Notes: generated from the sequence alone by a model not told the origin. 64,000 nt of DNA from Streptomyces violens (GCF_000717745.1 NZ_JOBH01000006.1:408743-472742), one strand, 5' to 3'. Numbered from the stretch's first letter, positions 51,386-60,165 are shown. Numbers and translations are program-made.

Positions 51386-51746
51386 CCAGAGCCAGCCGGC
51401 TGCCGCTGCTGCCGCGTGTGGCCGTCTTCTACGTGCTGCACTCGCGGCTCATGACGCGGCACCGGGACCAGGCAACTGGCTCCCTCGGCGAAGGCGTTCG
51501 TCGACGGCCTGGTCGCCGCCGGGGTGCTGCCGACGACGACCACACCCGCCTCAGCGGCGTCCAGGAAGTCCTGATCGGTGAGAGCAGCGATGAAGCTGCC
51601 GTTTCTTCTGTGGAATCGTGGAATCGAGCTCGGAAGCGGACGGCGGGCGGAGCGGAACCCGTGCGTTCGGTGACGCCGTCGTCCGAAGGAGGCGTCCGAC
51701 GTCCGGCGCCGGGGATATGCGCGGGCCCACGGGTACTCGTGGCCGC
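51386..51746. other. Gap after the Gfo/Idh gene
   Basis: 361 bp with no intact gene. It contains a frameshifted fragment (next entry) and otherwise mixed short frames on both strands. This is the likely join point of the rearrangement that altered the preceding gene. Confidence 0.5.
51473..51603 (+). pseudogene. Frameshifted fragment resembling a RusA-like Holliday junction resolvase C terminus
   Basis: One frame reads QLAPSAKAFVDGLVAAGVLP, and the next frame continues DDDHTRLSGVQEVLIGES. Read together across a shift near 51533, this resembles the LxPxxKxxxDGLxxAGxxxDDD pattern of RusA family resolvases from phages and integrative elements. Only about 40 residues are left and the assignment is tentative. 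Confidence 0.3.
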
Positions 51747-52280
51747 ATGATGAAGCGCGCACTGTACCAAGGCGTGATCGCCGGTGCCGCCGGAGTGGCG
51801 GTGATGACGCTGGCCGAGAAGGCGGAGCAGCGCCTGACCGGGCGGCCGGACTCGCATGTACCGGCCCGCACCCTGGCGCGCCTGACCGGCATGGCCGACC
51901 GGCCCGGGGAGGACCGGGTGCCGGCGAACTGGGTCATGCACGTGGGCCAGGGCGTCCTGCTGGGCGTCCTCCGCTCGGTCATGGCGCACGTCGGGCTGCG
52001 CGGCCCGTGGTCCTCGGCGAAGTTCGCGGTGGTCCGGCTGACCAACGACCAGATCCTGGAGAACGCGACCGGGGTCGGCGCGCCGCCGCAGACGTGGCCG
52101 CGCGCGGAACTGGCGGTGGACCTGCTGCACAAGACGGTCTACGCCTTCGCCACCGGCGCGGTCGCCGATGCCCTGGCCGCCCGCTCCGGGCCCGGTCCGG
52201 GACAGTGGCACGCCATGCTGCGGCCCGGCCGCCGTCCCGATGTGGGACCGGTCGCCCGGGAGAACGCCCAGGGCCGATGA
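51747..52280 (+). CDS. Conserved membrane protein of unknown function
   Basis: 177 residues. Two or three hydrophobic segments: ALYQGVIAGAAGVAVMTLAE near the N terminus, WVMHVGQGVLLGVLRSVMAH, and LLHKTVYAFATGAVADALAA. The intervening sequence is charged. Similar small membrane proteins are found next to hemerythrin and ferritin-like genes in Streptomyces. It overlaps no neighbour and is probably first in the rightward set ending at 54774. The start (51747 or 51750) lacks a strong ribosome site. Confidence 0.65.
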   Translation: MMKRALYQGVIAGAAGVAVMTLAEKAEQRLTGRPDSHVPARTLARLTGMADRPGEDRVPANWVMHVGQGVLLGVLRSVMAHVGLRGPWSSAKFAVVRLTNDQILENATGVGAPPQTWPRAELAVDLLHKTVYAFATGAVADALAARSGPGPGQWHAMLRPGRRPDVGPVARENAQGR

Positions 52281-52311
52281 GCGGGACGGCACAGGAGGAG
52301 AGGAAGCGATC

Positions 52312-52830
52312 GTGACCCGTACGGACCCGCGCGGCCCGGAAGGCGACCGGCTCGCGCTGCTCGGTGTGTACCTGAACGACCATCTGGCCGGGGCGACGTT
52401 CGGTACAGAGCTGGCGCGCCGGCTGGTCAGGAGTCCCGTGGACGCCGCGGCCGGTGAGACGCTCAAGGTGCTGGCGGCCGACATCATGGCGGATCGGGCG
52501 GCCCTGCTGCGCATCATGAAGGACCTCGGCATCCGGGCCCGGGGCTACAAGGCCGGCGCGGGCTGGGCCGCCGAGAAGATCGGCCGCCTCAAGAGCAACC
52601 GCCGTCTGCTGTCCCGCTCACCGCTCAGCTCGCTGCTGGAACTGGAGGTGCTCAGGCTGGGCGTGGAGGGCAAGGCCGCGGGCTGGCGGACGCTGCGCGA
52701 GCTGGCCGAGACCGACGACCGTCTGGACGCGCCCAGGCTCGACAGCCTCCTGAAACGCGCCGGCCACCAGGCCGAGATCCTGGAGGACCTGCGCGTCCAG
52801 CAGGCCGCCAAGAGCTTCCGTACGGCCTGA
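52312..52830 (+). CDS. Conserved all-helical protein, ferritin-like fold possible
   Basis: 172 residues, GTG start with GGAGAGGAAG upstream. Predicted helices: RLALLGVYLNDHLAGATFGT, ETLKVLAADIMADRAALLRI, SSLLELEVLRLGVEGKAAGW, and DSLLKRAGHQAEILEDLRVQ. The spacing of E and H residues (Glu in the third helix, H-x-x-E in the last) fits a four-helix bundle, but the full ExxH pairs of diiron ferritins are not clear. Function unknown; it lies with a diiron-like and a hemerythrin gene. Confidence 0.65.
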   Translation: MTRTDPRGPEGDRLALLGVYLNDHLAGATFGTELARRLVRSPVDAAAGETLKVLAADIMADRAALLRIMKDLGIRARGYKAGAGWAAEKIGRLKSNRRLLSRSPLSSLLELEVLRLGVEGKAAGWRTLRELAETDDRLDAPRLDSLLKRAGHQAEILEDLRVQQAAKSFRTA

Positions 52831-52953
52831 CGGCGCCTGCATGGCCCATGTGCGCCGCGTCGCCGGGCGGAATCGGCCCGTTCACTGGTTCGGTGTCCCG
52901 CGGCCGGGTACTCCGGCCATCCTCGGACCCACCCATTCGCCAGGGAGGCCCTC

Positions 52954-54156
52954 ATGGCGTTCAGCCCTCTGGAGCAGCGGGGCATCCCGCTGGACCGTCA
53001 ACTGCGCAACTGGCGTGAGCTGAACGTGACGCCGATCGATCCCGACCACTGCGACCCGTACACCCGGTGCCGGATCATCACGATGAACGGCATCGAGGTC
53101 GAGGCGATCCTCTTCAGCCACCAGTTCGCCCGGCACTGTCCGGATCCGGAGGTCAAGCGGCAGCTGGCACGGACCCGCTACATCGAGGCGCAGCAGCAGA
53201 AGGCGGTGAACTGGCTGCTGCCGGGTGTCTCGTCGGTCCTGGAGACCACCATCGCGTACGAGCAGGTCGCGGTGGACCTGACCGCCTGGGTGGCGCGCAG
53301 CGAGCCGGACGCGTATCTCAAGCAGGCGTACGGGTTCGGCGTCCTGGAGGACTTCGACCACCTGTACCGGTACGCCAACCTCTACGAGATGATCGAGCAC
53401 CGCAAGGCGGAGTCGGTCGTGGACGGGCTGACCGAGGTCATGCCGGGCCGCCCGACCCGCATGCACCACCGCCATCCGGTGGACAACGTGCGTGAGCCGT
53501 ACGACAAGGCCCGTACCGATCCGCTGTCGAAGCTGCACGCGCTGACGGTCATGTCGGACGAGCAGCAGACGATGAACTTCTACATGAATGTCGGGCCGAC
53601 CTACATGGAGCCGATCGCCCGGCAGCTGTACCAGGAGATCGGGCTGATCGAGGAGGAGCACGTCACGCACTACGAGTCCCTGGTGGACCCGGGCGAGACG
53701 TGGTGGGAGCAGCTGGTCAACCATGAGTACAACGAGTGCTACCTCTACCACTCCTTCATGGAGACCGAGAGCGACCCGAAGGTGAAGGCCATCTGGGAGC
53801 TGCACCTGAACCAGGAGCTGGAACACCTCCACCTCGCCTGTGACCTGATGCGCCGTCACGACGGCCGGGACCCCGCCGAGATCCTGGCACCCGAACTGCC
53901 CAACGTGCTGACGTTCGAGCCCAATAAGGGGTACCTGCGCGAGCTGATCGCCGAGCAGCTGGACCTCACCACGCTGGGCACCGGCTACGTCCGTGAGGCC
54001 CACGAGCGCTTCGAGGCCATGCAGGAAGCGCTGAACGGCGGCGAGGCACCGCCCAGTGACCGCGTCATGGAGGAGCACCACCAGACCTTCGGCCGCGAGT
54101 ACCGGATGCAGTCCGAGGGCGACCACCCCGTGCCCGAGCTGCGCGAGAAGAGCTGA
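52954..54156 (+). CDS. Large helical metal-binding (ferritin-like) conserved protein
   Basis: 400 residues with GGGAGG eight bases before the ATG. It is rich in paired E/H: FARHCPDPEVKRQLARTRYI then EAQQQKAVNW, LETTIAYEQVAVDLTAWVAR, LYQEIGLIEEEHVTHYESLV, and ELHLNQELEHLHLACDLMRR. The EEEHVTHYE and QELEHLH segments look like diiron carboxylate ligands in a four-helix bundle. The family is annotated only as hypothetical in Streptomyces as far as I recall. Its companions (hemerythrin, small helical protein) suggest a role in iron, oxygen or oxidative stress handling. Confidence 0.7.
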   Translation: MAFSPLEQRGIPLDRQLRNWRELNVTPIDPDHCDPYTRCRIITMNGIEVEAILFSHQFARHCPDPEVKRQLARTRYIEAQQQKAVNWLLPGVSSVLETTIAYEQVAVDLTAWVARSEPDAYLKQAYGFGVLEDFDHLYRYANLYEMIEHRKAESVVDGLTEVMPGRPTRMHHRHPVDNVREPYDKARTDPLSKLHALTVMSDEQQTMNFYMNVGPTYMEPIARQLYQEIGLIEEEHVTHYESLVDPGETWWEQLVNHEYNECYLYHSFMETESDPKVKAIWELHLNQELEHLHLACDLMRRHDGRDPAEILAPELPNVLTFEPNKGYLRELIAEQLDLTTLGTGYVREAHERFEAMQEALNGGEAPPSDRVMEEHHQTFGREYRMQSEGDHPVPELREKS

Positions 54157-54183
54157 GACGACCGCATCGACGCCCTGGAGGAC

Positions 54184-54774
54184 ATGGTGAGTCCAGCGAC
54201 GGCACCCACCCCTGCACCCGCCCCCGAGCAGGACGTGGTCGCCCTGCTCATGGGCCAGCACGGGGAGATCCGCAACCTCTTCGACGAGGTCGAGCAGAGC
54301 TCCGGCGACACCCGCCGGGACGCCTTCCGGCGCCTGGTGCGGATGCTCGCCGTGCACGAGACGGCCGAGGAGGAGGTCGTCCATCCGTATGTCAAGCGCA
54401 CCGTGGACGGGGGTGCGGACATCGTGGCGGACCGGCTGGCCGAGGAGAACGCGGCCAAGGAGGCGCTGAGCGAGCTCGACGGGATGGATCCCGAGGACTC
54501 CGCCTTCATGCCGCGGCTGTTGGAGCTGCGTATCGCGGTGATGGAGCACGCCCGCGCGGAGGAGCGGTACGAGTTCGCCCAGCTGCGGCGGCTGAACGAC
54601 GCCGGCCGGCTGGCCACGATGGCCAAGGCTGTCAAGGCGGCCGAGACGACGGCGCCCATCCATCCGCATCCCGGCACGGAGACCGCCGCGAAGAACCTCG
54701 CCGTGGGCCCCGTGGCGGCGGTGATGGACCGGGCCCGGGACGCCATCCGCAAGGTCATGGGCAAGGACGGCTGA
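54184..54774 (+). CDS. Hemerythrin-domain protein
   Basis: 196 residues. After an Ala/Pro-rich start come the hemerythrin HHE ligands: LLMGQHGEIRNLFDEVE, RMLAVHETAEEEVVHPYVKR, and MEHARAEERYEF, with four-helix periodicity. It binds a diiron centre and may sense or buffer oxygen, NO or peroxide. The C-terminal tail (HPHPGTETAAKNLAVGPVAA, basic end) is characteristic of the actinobacterial group. 27 bp after the ferritin-like gene, so co-transcribed; followed by a strong terminator. Confidence 0.87.
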   Translation: MVSPATAPTPAPAPEQDVVALLMGQHGEIRNLFDEVEQSSGDTRRDAFRRLVRMLAVHETAEEEVVHPYVKRTVDGGADIVADRLAEENAAKEALSELDGMDPEDSAFMPRLLELRIAVMEHARAEERYEFAQLRRLNDAGRLATMAKAVKAAETTAPIHPHPGTETAAKNLAVGPVAAVMDRARDAIRKVMGKDG

Positions 54775-54787
54775 CCGCGGCGCTCAC

Positions 54788-54821
54788 CCCGGGCCTCACT
54801 GAGGCGTCAGTGAGGCCCGGG
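54788..54821 (+). terminator. Strong hairpin terminator
   Basis: CCCGGGCCTCACTGA, loop GGCG, TCAGTGAGGCCCGGG: a perfect 15-bp stem starting 14 bp after the hemerythrin stop. Confidence 0.9.
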
Positions 54822-54823
54822 AG

Positions 54824-55165
54824 TTGAGTACGGCCACGTCGCTGCCGGTGGCGTGCCGGTGGGCGCCGTTGGCCGATACCGCTACCGCGGTGGCCCGGGA
54901 TCGTTGGGAGGGCGTGAGCGATCTTGACTTGCCGGTGACCGTGGCGCTCACCCGCTCCGTCCATGAACTGCCCGTGGACGATGTCGCATACGAACCTGAG
55001 TCCGACGGCCACAGGCTGATCCTCGCGCGCACGCTCGACGGCGCAGTGACGGTGCAGGCCCGCCGCTCCCAACGCAGTAACCCGAGCGGCACATGGGCGA
55101 GGGTCGGCTGGGCCTGGGCAGTAGAGCGGTATACGGCAGAGCCGGGCGGCTGCCCGACTTGCTGA
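54824..55165 (+). CDS. Hypothetical protein (uncertain)
   Basis: 113 codons from a TTG directly after the terminator hairpin. The sequence (VSDLDLPVTVALTRSVHELP, YEPESDGHRLILARTLDGAV) is moderately coding-like with normal codon bias but matches no family I know, and no convincing ribosome site is present. It may be a small real gene or chance frame. It is convergent with the 55228-58425 gene. Confidence 0.35.
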   Translation: MSTATSLPVACRWAPLADTATAVARDRWEGVSDLDLPVTVALTRSVHELPVDDVAYEPESDGHRLILARTLDGAVTVQARRSQRSNPSGTWARVGWAWAVERYTAEPGGCPTC

Positions 55166-55227
55166 ACGGCTGTCTGCCAGCGACGTGCATGTGGTCGTCC
55201 TGGGGCGGGTGGAACTCGCGCCTTTGA

Positions 55228-58200
55228 TCATTTGCGAGTGTGGAAAGCGGCAGCGTCTTCGGCAAGCCAGCGGCGGATCTCCTTCGCCTCCCGGAGCTTC
55301 CCTGAGCCAAGGAGCAAGTCGGCCTGCAGGTCCAGAACGGCGCACAGTTCGGGGATGACTCTGGCGGGCATCGCCGCCGCGTGCCGGCTGTAGAGCTGTA
55401 CTGCCTCCCCCGTGGCTTGCAGAGCTTGAGGGGTGTCCTGCTGCCCCAGCCACCGTACCCATGCCCACATGTGCAGTGCGCGTGCCAGATCGGGGGCATG
55501 AACGGCGGATCCTTCCTGGGTCATGTGGCGGCAGATATCCACTGCTTGCGTGGTGGCCTCCGCCGCCTCCGGAAAGCGTTCCAGTTCTGCCAGGTGCATG
55601 CCGAGGCTGGAGAGTGAGTGTGCCAGGTCCGGCTCGTAGACGGCTGGTGCCATCTCGACCAGCCGCTCACGGATTTTCACCGATTGGCCGGCAGCGGACA
55701 GCGCCTCCCTTGGTCGCTTCACCTCCGATAAACGGGTTGCGAGGTTGGATAATGCGCGTGCGAGGTCGGGCTCGTAGGCGTCGGGATTCACCCGGGCCAG
55801 CAGGCGGCAGATCTCGACTGACTTTTCGGTGACGCGTAGGGCCTGGGCCGGTGAACCTGTCTTGGACAGATGAATCCCGAGGTTGCTCAGTGACTGCGCG
55901 AGGTCGGGTTCGTAGGCGGCCTGGTTGGCCCTGGCCAGCCGCCTGCGGATCTTCACCGCTTGTTCTTCCATGGTCAGCGCTTCTGTTGGCTGCCCCGCGC
56001 CGGAGAGGTAGATGCCGAGGTTGGACAGCGCCGTGGCCAGTTCGGATTCATGGAGGGTCCGGCTTGCTCGAGGCAGGTGACGGTAGAGCTGTACCGCCTC
56101 GTCCGCGGACCTCAACGCCTCTTCCAGCCGTACGGCCTCCCAGAGGAAGGTCCCGAGGTTGGACAGTGCACGGGCAAGATTCGGACCATGGGCGGCCCGG
56201 CTCGTCCCAGCCAGATGGCGATAGAGCTGTACCGCTTCGTCAGCGGAGGCCAGTGCGTCTTCGCGCTGTCCTGCCTCCCACAGGTACATTCCCAGGTCGG
56301 GAAGCGAGCGTGCCAGGTCCGGTTGGCCAGATGGCGGTGCGGTGGCACGGCGGCGGTTGGTCAGGTCTTCCTCGAGACGCAGGGCGAGCCCGGTCAGGAT
56401 CCGCGAAGGATGAGGCAGGGCGGCGGTGATGCCGTCCAAGGCATCGGTGCGCAAGGGCACGGTGGCGAGGGCGTCGTACAGGCCGCGCAAGACGCTGTCG
56501 CTCTCGGATGAGCGGTGAGCGTTGTAGTGGCCGAGGGCGGCGCGCGCCAGGACGGTGACGGTCTGCGCCTGCTGGCCGGCAGAAGCTCTGGTCAGAAGTT
56601 TCGCCAGCGGGACCTCTAAGCGATTGAGGCAACGGGAGGCATGGAATTCGGCAACGCGGTCGGGCTGGAGGGAGCCCCAGTAGCGGCCGGGCTCGGCCGG
56701 ATACAGGCAACGGAGCCATCCGGCAACGGTGAGAGCCTTTCGAGCGGGAACTCCCGGGATTTTTCGCGCTGCCCTGACGGCTTCCTTCTTGGTGGCGGCC
56801 CCGCACAGGACGGCAGTGGCCACCGCGCGATGGAGCGTGGCGGGGGGAAGGCCGAGCCGGAACCCCCGGCTCTTGGCAGACTGTTCCCAATACCGTGCTT
56901 CGTGCCGGAGCAAGGTGGCCTCGGGAGGTTCACCAGCGAGGGCTTCGACGGGGTCGGGGCCGTGCTGGAGGAGGGAGACGAGGGCGGTCATCTGCAAGGT
57001 GAGCACCGAGCCGTAGTGGGGGGCGTGCAGATCGTCCGGGGGACGGACGGAGGCTGACTCGGGCCAGTCCACCCCGGGAACGACATGACCGAGGAGCTGA
57101 GCGAGATCGGTGGACGCCTGGGCGAAGGCTTCGCTGCGGCCTGCCGGCGCAACAGACCGGCTGCCCGGCGGTGTCTGCAGAGGGTGGAGGGGCCCGAGTT
57201 CGATGAGAGGGGCGCTGGCCAGAATGTCGTGGGTGGGGTAGCCGGCGCCCAAGCTGTGCTCGCGCCAGGGGCCATCGGCACGGGCAAGCAGCAGGATCCG
57301 CGTGCGGTGCCGTGCGGAGTGCAAGTGCTCTATGAGATGGCGGACGAGATACGGCACGTTTTCCGCGTAGTCGACCACCAACAGCAGATCGCGGTTGGTG
57401 TCCAGGCCGCTGAGGTCCGGGGGCTCCACGGAGTCCGTGCTTGGTGTGCGCAACTGCCCAGTAGCCCAGGTCCCGTTGCGAAGCTGTGCCCTCAGGTGGC
57501 GTGCCAGACGGGTCTTACCCTGTCCTGCGGGACCGGTGAGCACTTGGACGGCGAACGCTTCCGGGCGCTCGCACCAGGCCAGAAGTTGTCCCAGCAGGCG
57601 ATCACGGCCTGCGAAGCGGACGGCCTCGACGTCGGCCCGCAGGAGCATCGCCGGCGAGCGCAGGTCGCGTACGGGAACAGCCGGGGTCAGCAAGTGCGCG
57701 GCGTCGGCCGGCTCCAGCACGGGCTCCCACCCGCTGTGCTGGGTCACCAGCGCACGAAAGTCGGGATGGGCAAGCAGGACGTAGGCGGGAGTGACAGTCA
57801 GTCGGCTGCCACCAGTTGACCGGAGGTCCTCGCACACCACGCCGCACAGCACATCGCGGTAGGGCGGGTCGGAGCGGACTACCGCAGCGCCGGACATGCC
57901 CGACCAACGGCTGCCACCCGGTCGGTAGCGGGGGAGGGTCGGGTCGCTGCTGAATATCTCGTAACGGTGGACATCGCCGCCCGTGCCGGGCTGGATGTGC
58001 CCGGTGAGCTGCTCGTTAGCGCGTACCCCGTCATCCGCTCGCTGCATATAGGGGAACCCGGCGGCATCGATGGGGAGCTTGTGAGTGCCGATGAGTTCAC
58101 CCCAGCGTTGCGGTGGTTGCCGCGCCAGTTCCTGCTCCCGCAGGGAGGCCGGCACCGGCCAGTCGGCCGCTCGGTCGACTTCGAGCAACGCCGCATCGAC

Positions 58201-58425
58201 CTGCCCGGCCTGCAGATACCAGCACACCGTCGCGGGGAACTGCCGGGCTCCGGCATCGGGGCGGCAGACCGTCACCTCACCCGGCAGCGGATGGTTCTCC
58301 TCCTCCCCCAGAATATGGGCGGCGGTCAGGACCAGCCGCGGAGCCAGGAGGTATCCCGAACCAAAATGCGTGTCACCTCCCCCTACCGGAGACAAACGGA
58401 CCTGAACCTTGCGCATGACGTCCAC
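55228..58425 (-). CDS. Trypsin-like protease - STAND NTPase - TPR conflict-system protein
   Basis: 1065 residues in three parts. (1) Residues 6-235: chymotrypsin-fold protease with His37 (LVLTAAHIL), Asp77 (QVDAALLEVD) and Ser178 (WSGMSGAAVV). (2) About 265-690: STAND-type P-loop NTPase with Walker A GPAGQGKT (298-305) and Walker B LLLVVDYAEN (Asp352). (3) About 700-1050: at least seven TPR-like repeats (LARALSNLGTFLWEAVRLEE, LAQSLSNLGIHLSKTGSPAQ, and so on). This matches predicted NTP-dependent bacterial conflict systems in which TPRs sense an invader signal and the protease is the effector. The trypco2 gene directly upstream is the known co-occurring partner. GTG start 58425 after GGAGG. 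Codon 892 is TTA (55750-55752). Confidence 0.85.
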   Translation of the reverse strand: MDVMRKVQVRLSPVGGGDTHFGSGYLLAPRLVLTAAHILGEEENHPLPGEVTVCRPDAGARQFPATVCWYLQAGQVDAALLEVDRAADWPVPASLREQELARQPPQRWGELIGTHKLPIDAAGFPYMQRADDGVRANEQLTGHIQPGTGGDVHRYEIFSSDPTLPRYRPGGSRWSGMSGAAVVRSDPPYRDVLCGVVCEDLRSTGGSRLTVTPAYVLLAHPDFRALVTQHSGWEPVLEPADAAHLLTPAVPVRDLRSPAMLLRADVEAVRFAGRDRLLGQLLAWCERPEAFAVQVLTGPAGQGKTRLARHLRAQLRNGTWATGQLRTPSTDSVEPPDLSGLDTNRDLLLVVDYAENVPYLVRHLIEHLHSARHRTRILLLARADGPWREHSLGAGYPTHDILASAPLIELGPLHPLQTPPGSRSVAPAGRSEAFAQASTDLAQLLGHVVPGVDWPESASVRPPDDLHAPHYGSVLTLQMTALVSLLQHGPDPVEALAGEPPEATLLRHEARYWEQSAKSRGFRLGLPPATLHRAVATAVLCGAATKKEAVRAARKIPGVPARKALTVAGWLRCLYPAEPGRYWGSLQPDRVAEFHASRCLNRLEVPLAKLLTRASAGQQAQTVTVLARAALGHYNAHRSSESDSVLRGLYDALATVPLRTDALDGITAALPHPSRILTGLALRLEEDLTNRRRATAPPSGQPDLARSLPDLGMYLWEAGQREDALASADEAVQLYRHLAGTSRAAHGPNLARALSNLGTFLWEAVRLEEALRSADEAVQLYRHLPRASRTLHESELATALSNLGIYLSGAGQPTEALTMEEQAVKIRRRLARANQAAYEPDLAQSLSNLGIHLSKTGSPAQALRVTEKSVEICRLLARVNPDAYEPDLARALSNLATRLSEVKRPREALSAAGQSVKIRERLVEMAPAVYEPDLAHSLSSLGMHLAELERFPEAAEATTQAVDICRHMTQEGSAVHAPDLARALHMWAWVRWLGQQDTPQALQATGEAVQLYSRHAAAMPARVIPELCAVLDLQADLLLGSGKLREAKEIRRWLAEDAAAFHTRK

Positions 58426-58470
58426 AGCGGCCTCCGCTCGTGCCCACGAACCGTTTCACACGGCCCGTGG

Positions 58471-58794
58471 CTACTCCTTCTCCTTGTCGGCAACCTTGAG
58501 GGGATTGTTGTTCTGCGCTGTTGCCTTTAGGTGGACTGTCACCTTGTGCAGTGTCTTGTCGCCCCGGTCCCGCTTGCCCCCGACCCCGACGACGGAGAAG
58601 CGCAGCGAGGCGTCGGTCGTCCGCGCATGGGTCAGCTCCATCCCGAGTTCCAGCGTGATGTCGTCCACGGTCAGGACGATGCCCCTGTCCCCGTCCCGAT
58701 GCAGGTTGTGCTGGGCTTCGGACAGCTGCCCGCGCAACAACACGATCGCGTCTGACAGGTCAAGTCCGGTTGCAGCGCCGCTTCGTTCCACCAA
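58471..58794 (-). CDS. Trypco2 family protein (trypsin-co-occurring domain)
   Basis: 107 residues, TTG start with AAGGAG seven bases upstream. The sequence (LDLSDAIVLLRGQLSEAQHN, LTVDDITLELGMELTHARTT, ASLRFSVVGVGG, HKVTVHLKAT) is the trypco2 pattern: an N-terminal helix that binds a partner and a beta-sheet domain. These small proteins are encoded next to trypsin-NTPase-TPR genes and are predicted to recruit or be cleaved by the protease. The gap to the protease start is 45 bp, so they form an operon. Confidence 0.85.
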   Translation of the reverse strand: MVERSGAATGLDLSDAIVLLRGQLSEAQHNLHRDGDRGIVLTVDDITLELGMELTHARTTDASLRFSVVGVGGKRDRGDKTLHKVTVHLKATAQNNNPLKVADKEKE

Positions 58795-58900
58795 CTGAAG
58801 TCTCCTTGCCTGAGCTCCCTCACGGCGAGCCTGTATCTGATCACTACCAGCCGCAGGACGGGAGGCGTCGCCCTCTCACCCGATGGATATTCGGCATTAG

Positions 58901-58922
58901 CGATGCCTAGGCCGATGCCTAG
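58901..58922. promoter_or_regulatory. Direct repeats upstream of the trypco2 operon
   Basis: CGATGCCTAG occurs at 58901-58910 and 58913-58922 (12-bp period). It is preceded by GGCAT-TAGCG-ATGCC symmetry at 58893-58907. It lies about 107 bp upstream of the trypco2 start and is a candidate control site for the conflict module. Confidence 0.45.
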
Positions 58923-59531
58923 ACGTAGACAGGTACCAGGTCCGGTTTGTATGCCGAACTGCTTCGGCGATATTCGTCTTCAATGCAGTGCGGTTGCTTT
59001 ACCGTCCCGCTGGAACACGGGGTGCGGAGAGGAAAATGCACTGTGAATTGGTGGATCACCGCACCTGTCGAGTGACAAGGCGAGCGGTTAGGGAGAAGGG
59101 CCAGGCCTACCAGGCCGGGCTTCGTATCCAGGCGTCGGTTCTGACTGGCCGGCCCTGGCAGCACTGCGCTGCGGACCCCGCGCAGTGGGCGCGCCGGACT
59201 CTGCATCCTTCAGGTTCGTTTCCGCGCCCAGTGAATGGCAGCCGACGCAGTCGCGTTGGCACGCTGGCCGGGCGTCTACCGGGCAGGCCCAAAGAGGCGC
59301 TCGCTGCTCTTGCGCCGTCAACGGGTAGCGGCGGTGCTGCGGTGACGATACTGGGCGGCAGCTCGCGGGGGAGGGTAGGGCGTCCAAGACGGTATCCGGA
59401 CCGTGGTACAGCTGCCCGTGCAGGTCGTCGGTGTCCGGGTCGTGTTTCCAGGTGGTCAGCAGGCGGCTTTGGGTGAGGCGGTTTCTTCCTTGTAAGCCGG
59501 GGCGAACCCGCTCCGGCGGCGGGTCGCGGTG
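58923..59531. other. Region without an intact gene
   Basis: 609 bp. The frames on both strands (for example a leftward 95-codon frame at 58919-59206) have irregular codon use and no domains. GC is lower than in core regions. I see nothing I can name. Confidence 0.4.
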
Positions 59532-59820
59532 ATGGCCGGGGTGCTGGCGAGTGTGTCAGTGGTGGCGCTGGTGACGGCCACCGCGGCGTCGCAGGGTTCG
59601 GGGGAACCGACGGCGGCTGGGACTGGATCGAGATCGTGGACCAGAACGACCGGCGCGTCACGTGGGACTGGGCCCGCGGCCAGGACCACTGCGGCGCGTA
59701 CGGCTCGACCCTGATCAGCGCGAACCTGGAGAAGGGCATGAAACACAAGGCCCTCTACTGGAGCGACGGGGCCGGGTCACCAAGGGCCATCTGCAGGCCG
59801 AGTTCGAGTTCTGGGCCTGA
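59532..59820 (+). pseudogene. Frameshifted small secreted-protein gene
   Basis: Three frames join to a plausible exported protein. MAGVLASVSVVALVTATAAS (signal peptide) is in the first frame, GWDWIEIVDQNDRRVTWDWA and QDHCGAYGSTLISANLEKGM in the second, and RVTKGHLQAEFEFWA stop in the third. Two frameshifts make it non-functional. The mature part is Trp/Asp-rich; family unknown. Confidence 0.45.
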
Positions 59821-59839
59821 CATGGGAGGCCCGGAGGAG

Positions 59840-60155
59840 ATGACGCGAGAGGTCGAACGCCGGTCACTGCGGCGGCGGTGATCAGTGCGACGGTTATGGT
59901 TTCCGTGCTGGTGGGTACGCTCGGTGTGGGAAGTGCGGTCGCCCGGAGCGGCGCGGAGGCCTCGCCACAGGCCCCGTCACAGACGCAGGCCCAGCCCGGA
60001 CGAAGGCGGTAGGAAGCGACGAGAAGTACGCCAATCTCTACACGCACACGGTCGGGAATGTCCGCAAGGTGGAGGCGGAAGAGGGCTTCGCGGGCGGTGC
60101 CGCGGTCGGTGACGTCGGCCGGGGCCGGCACCGTCAGCCGCTGTGGGGCGGTTGA
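59840..60155 (+). pseudogene. Second frameshifted small secreted-protein gene
   Basis: Begins MTREVER in one frame, then VTAAAVISATVMVSVLVGTL with GVGSAVA (signal peptide) in another. After a premature stop (60013) it resumes TKAVGSDEKYANLYTHTVGN and VRKVEAEEGFAGGAAVGDVG in a further frame. The GGAGG site before the ATG remains. It follows the previous fragment directly, so this spot holds two decayed exported genes in tandem. Confidence 0.4.
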
Positions 60156-60165
60156 GGGAAAGGCA

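Noticed and set aside
58919..59206. Leftward 95-codon frame
   Set aside because: No ribosome site, irregular codon use and no domain; not called.
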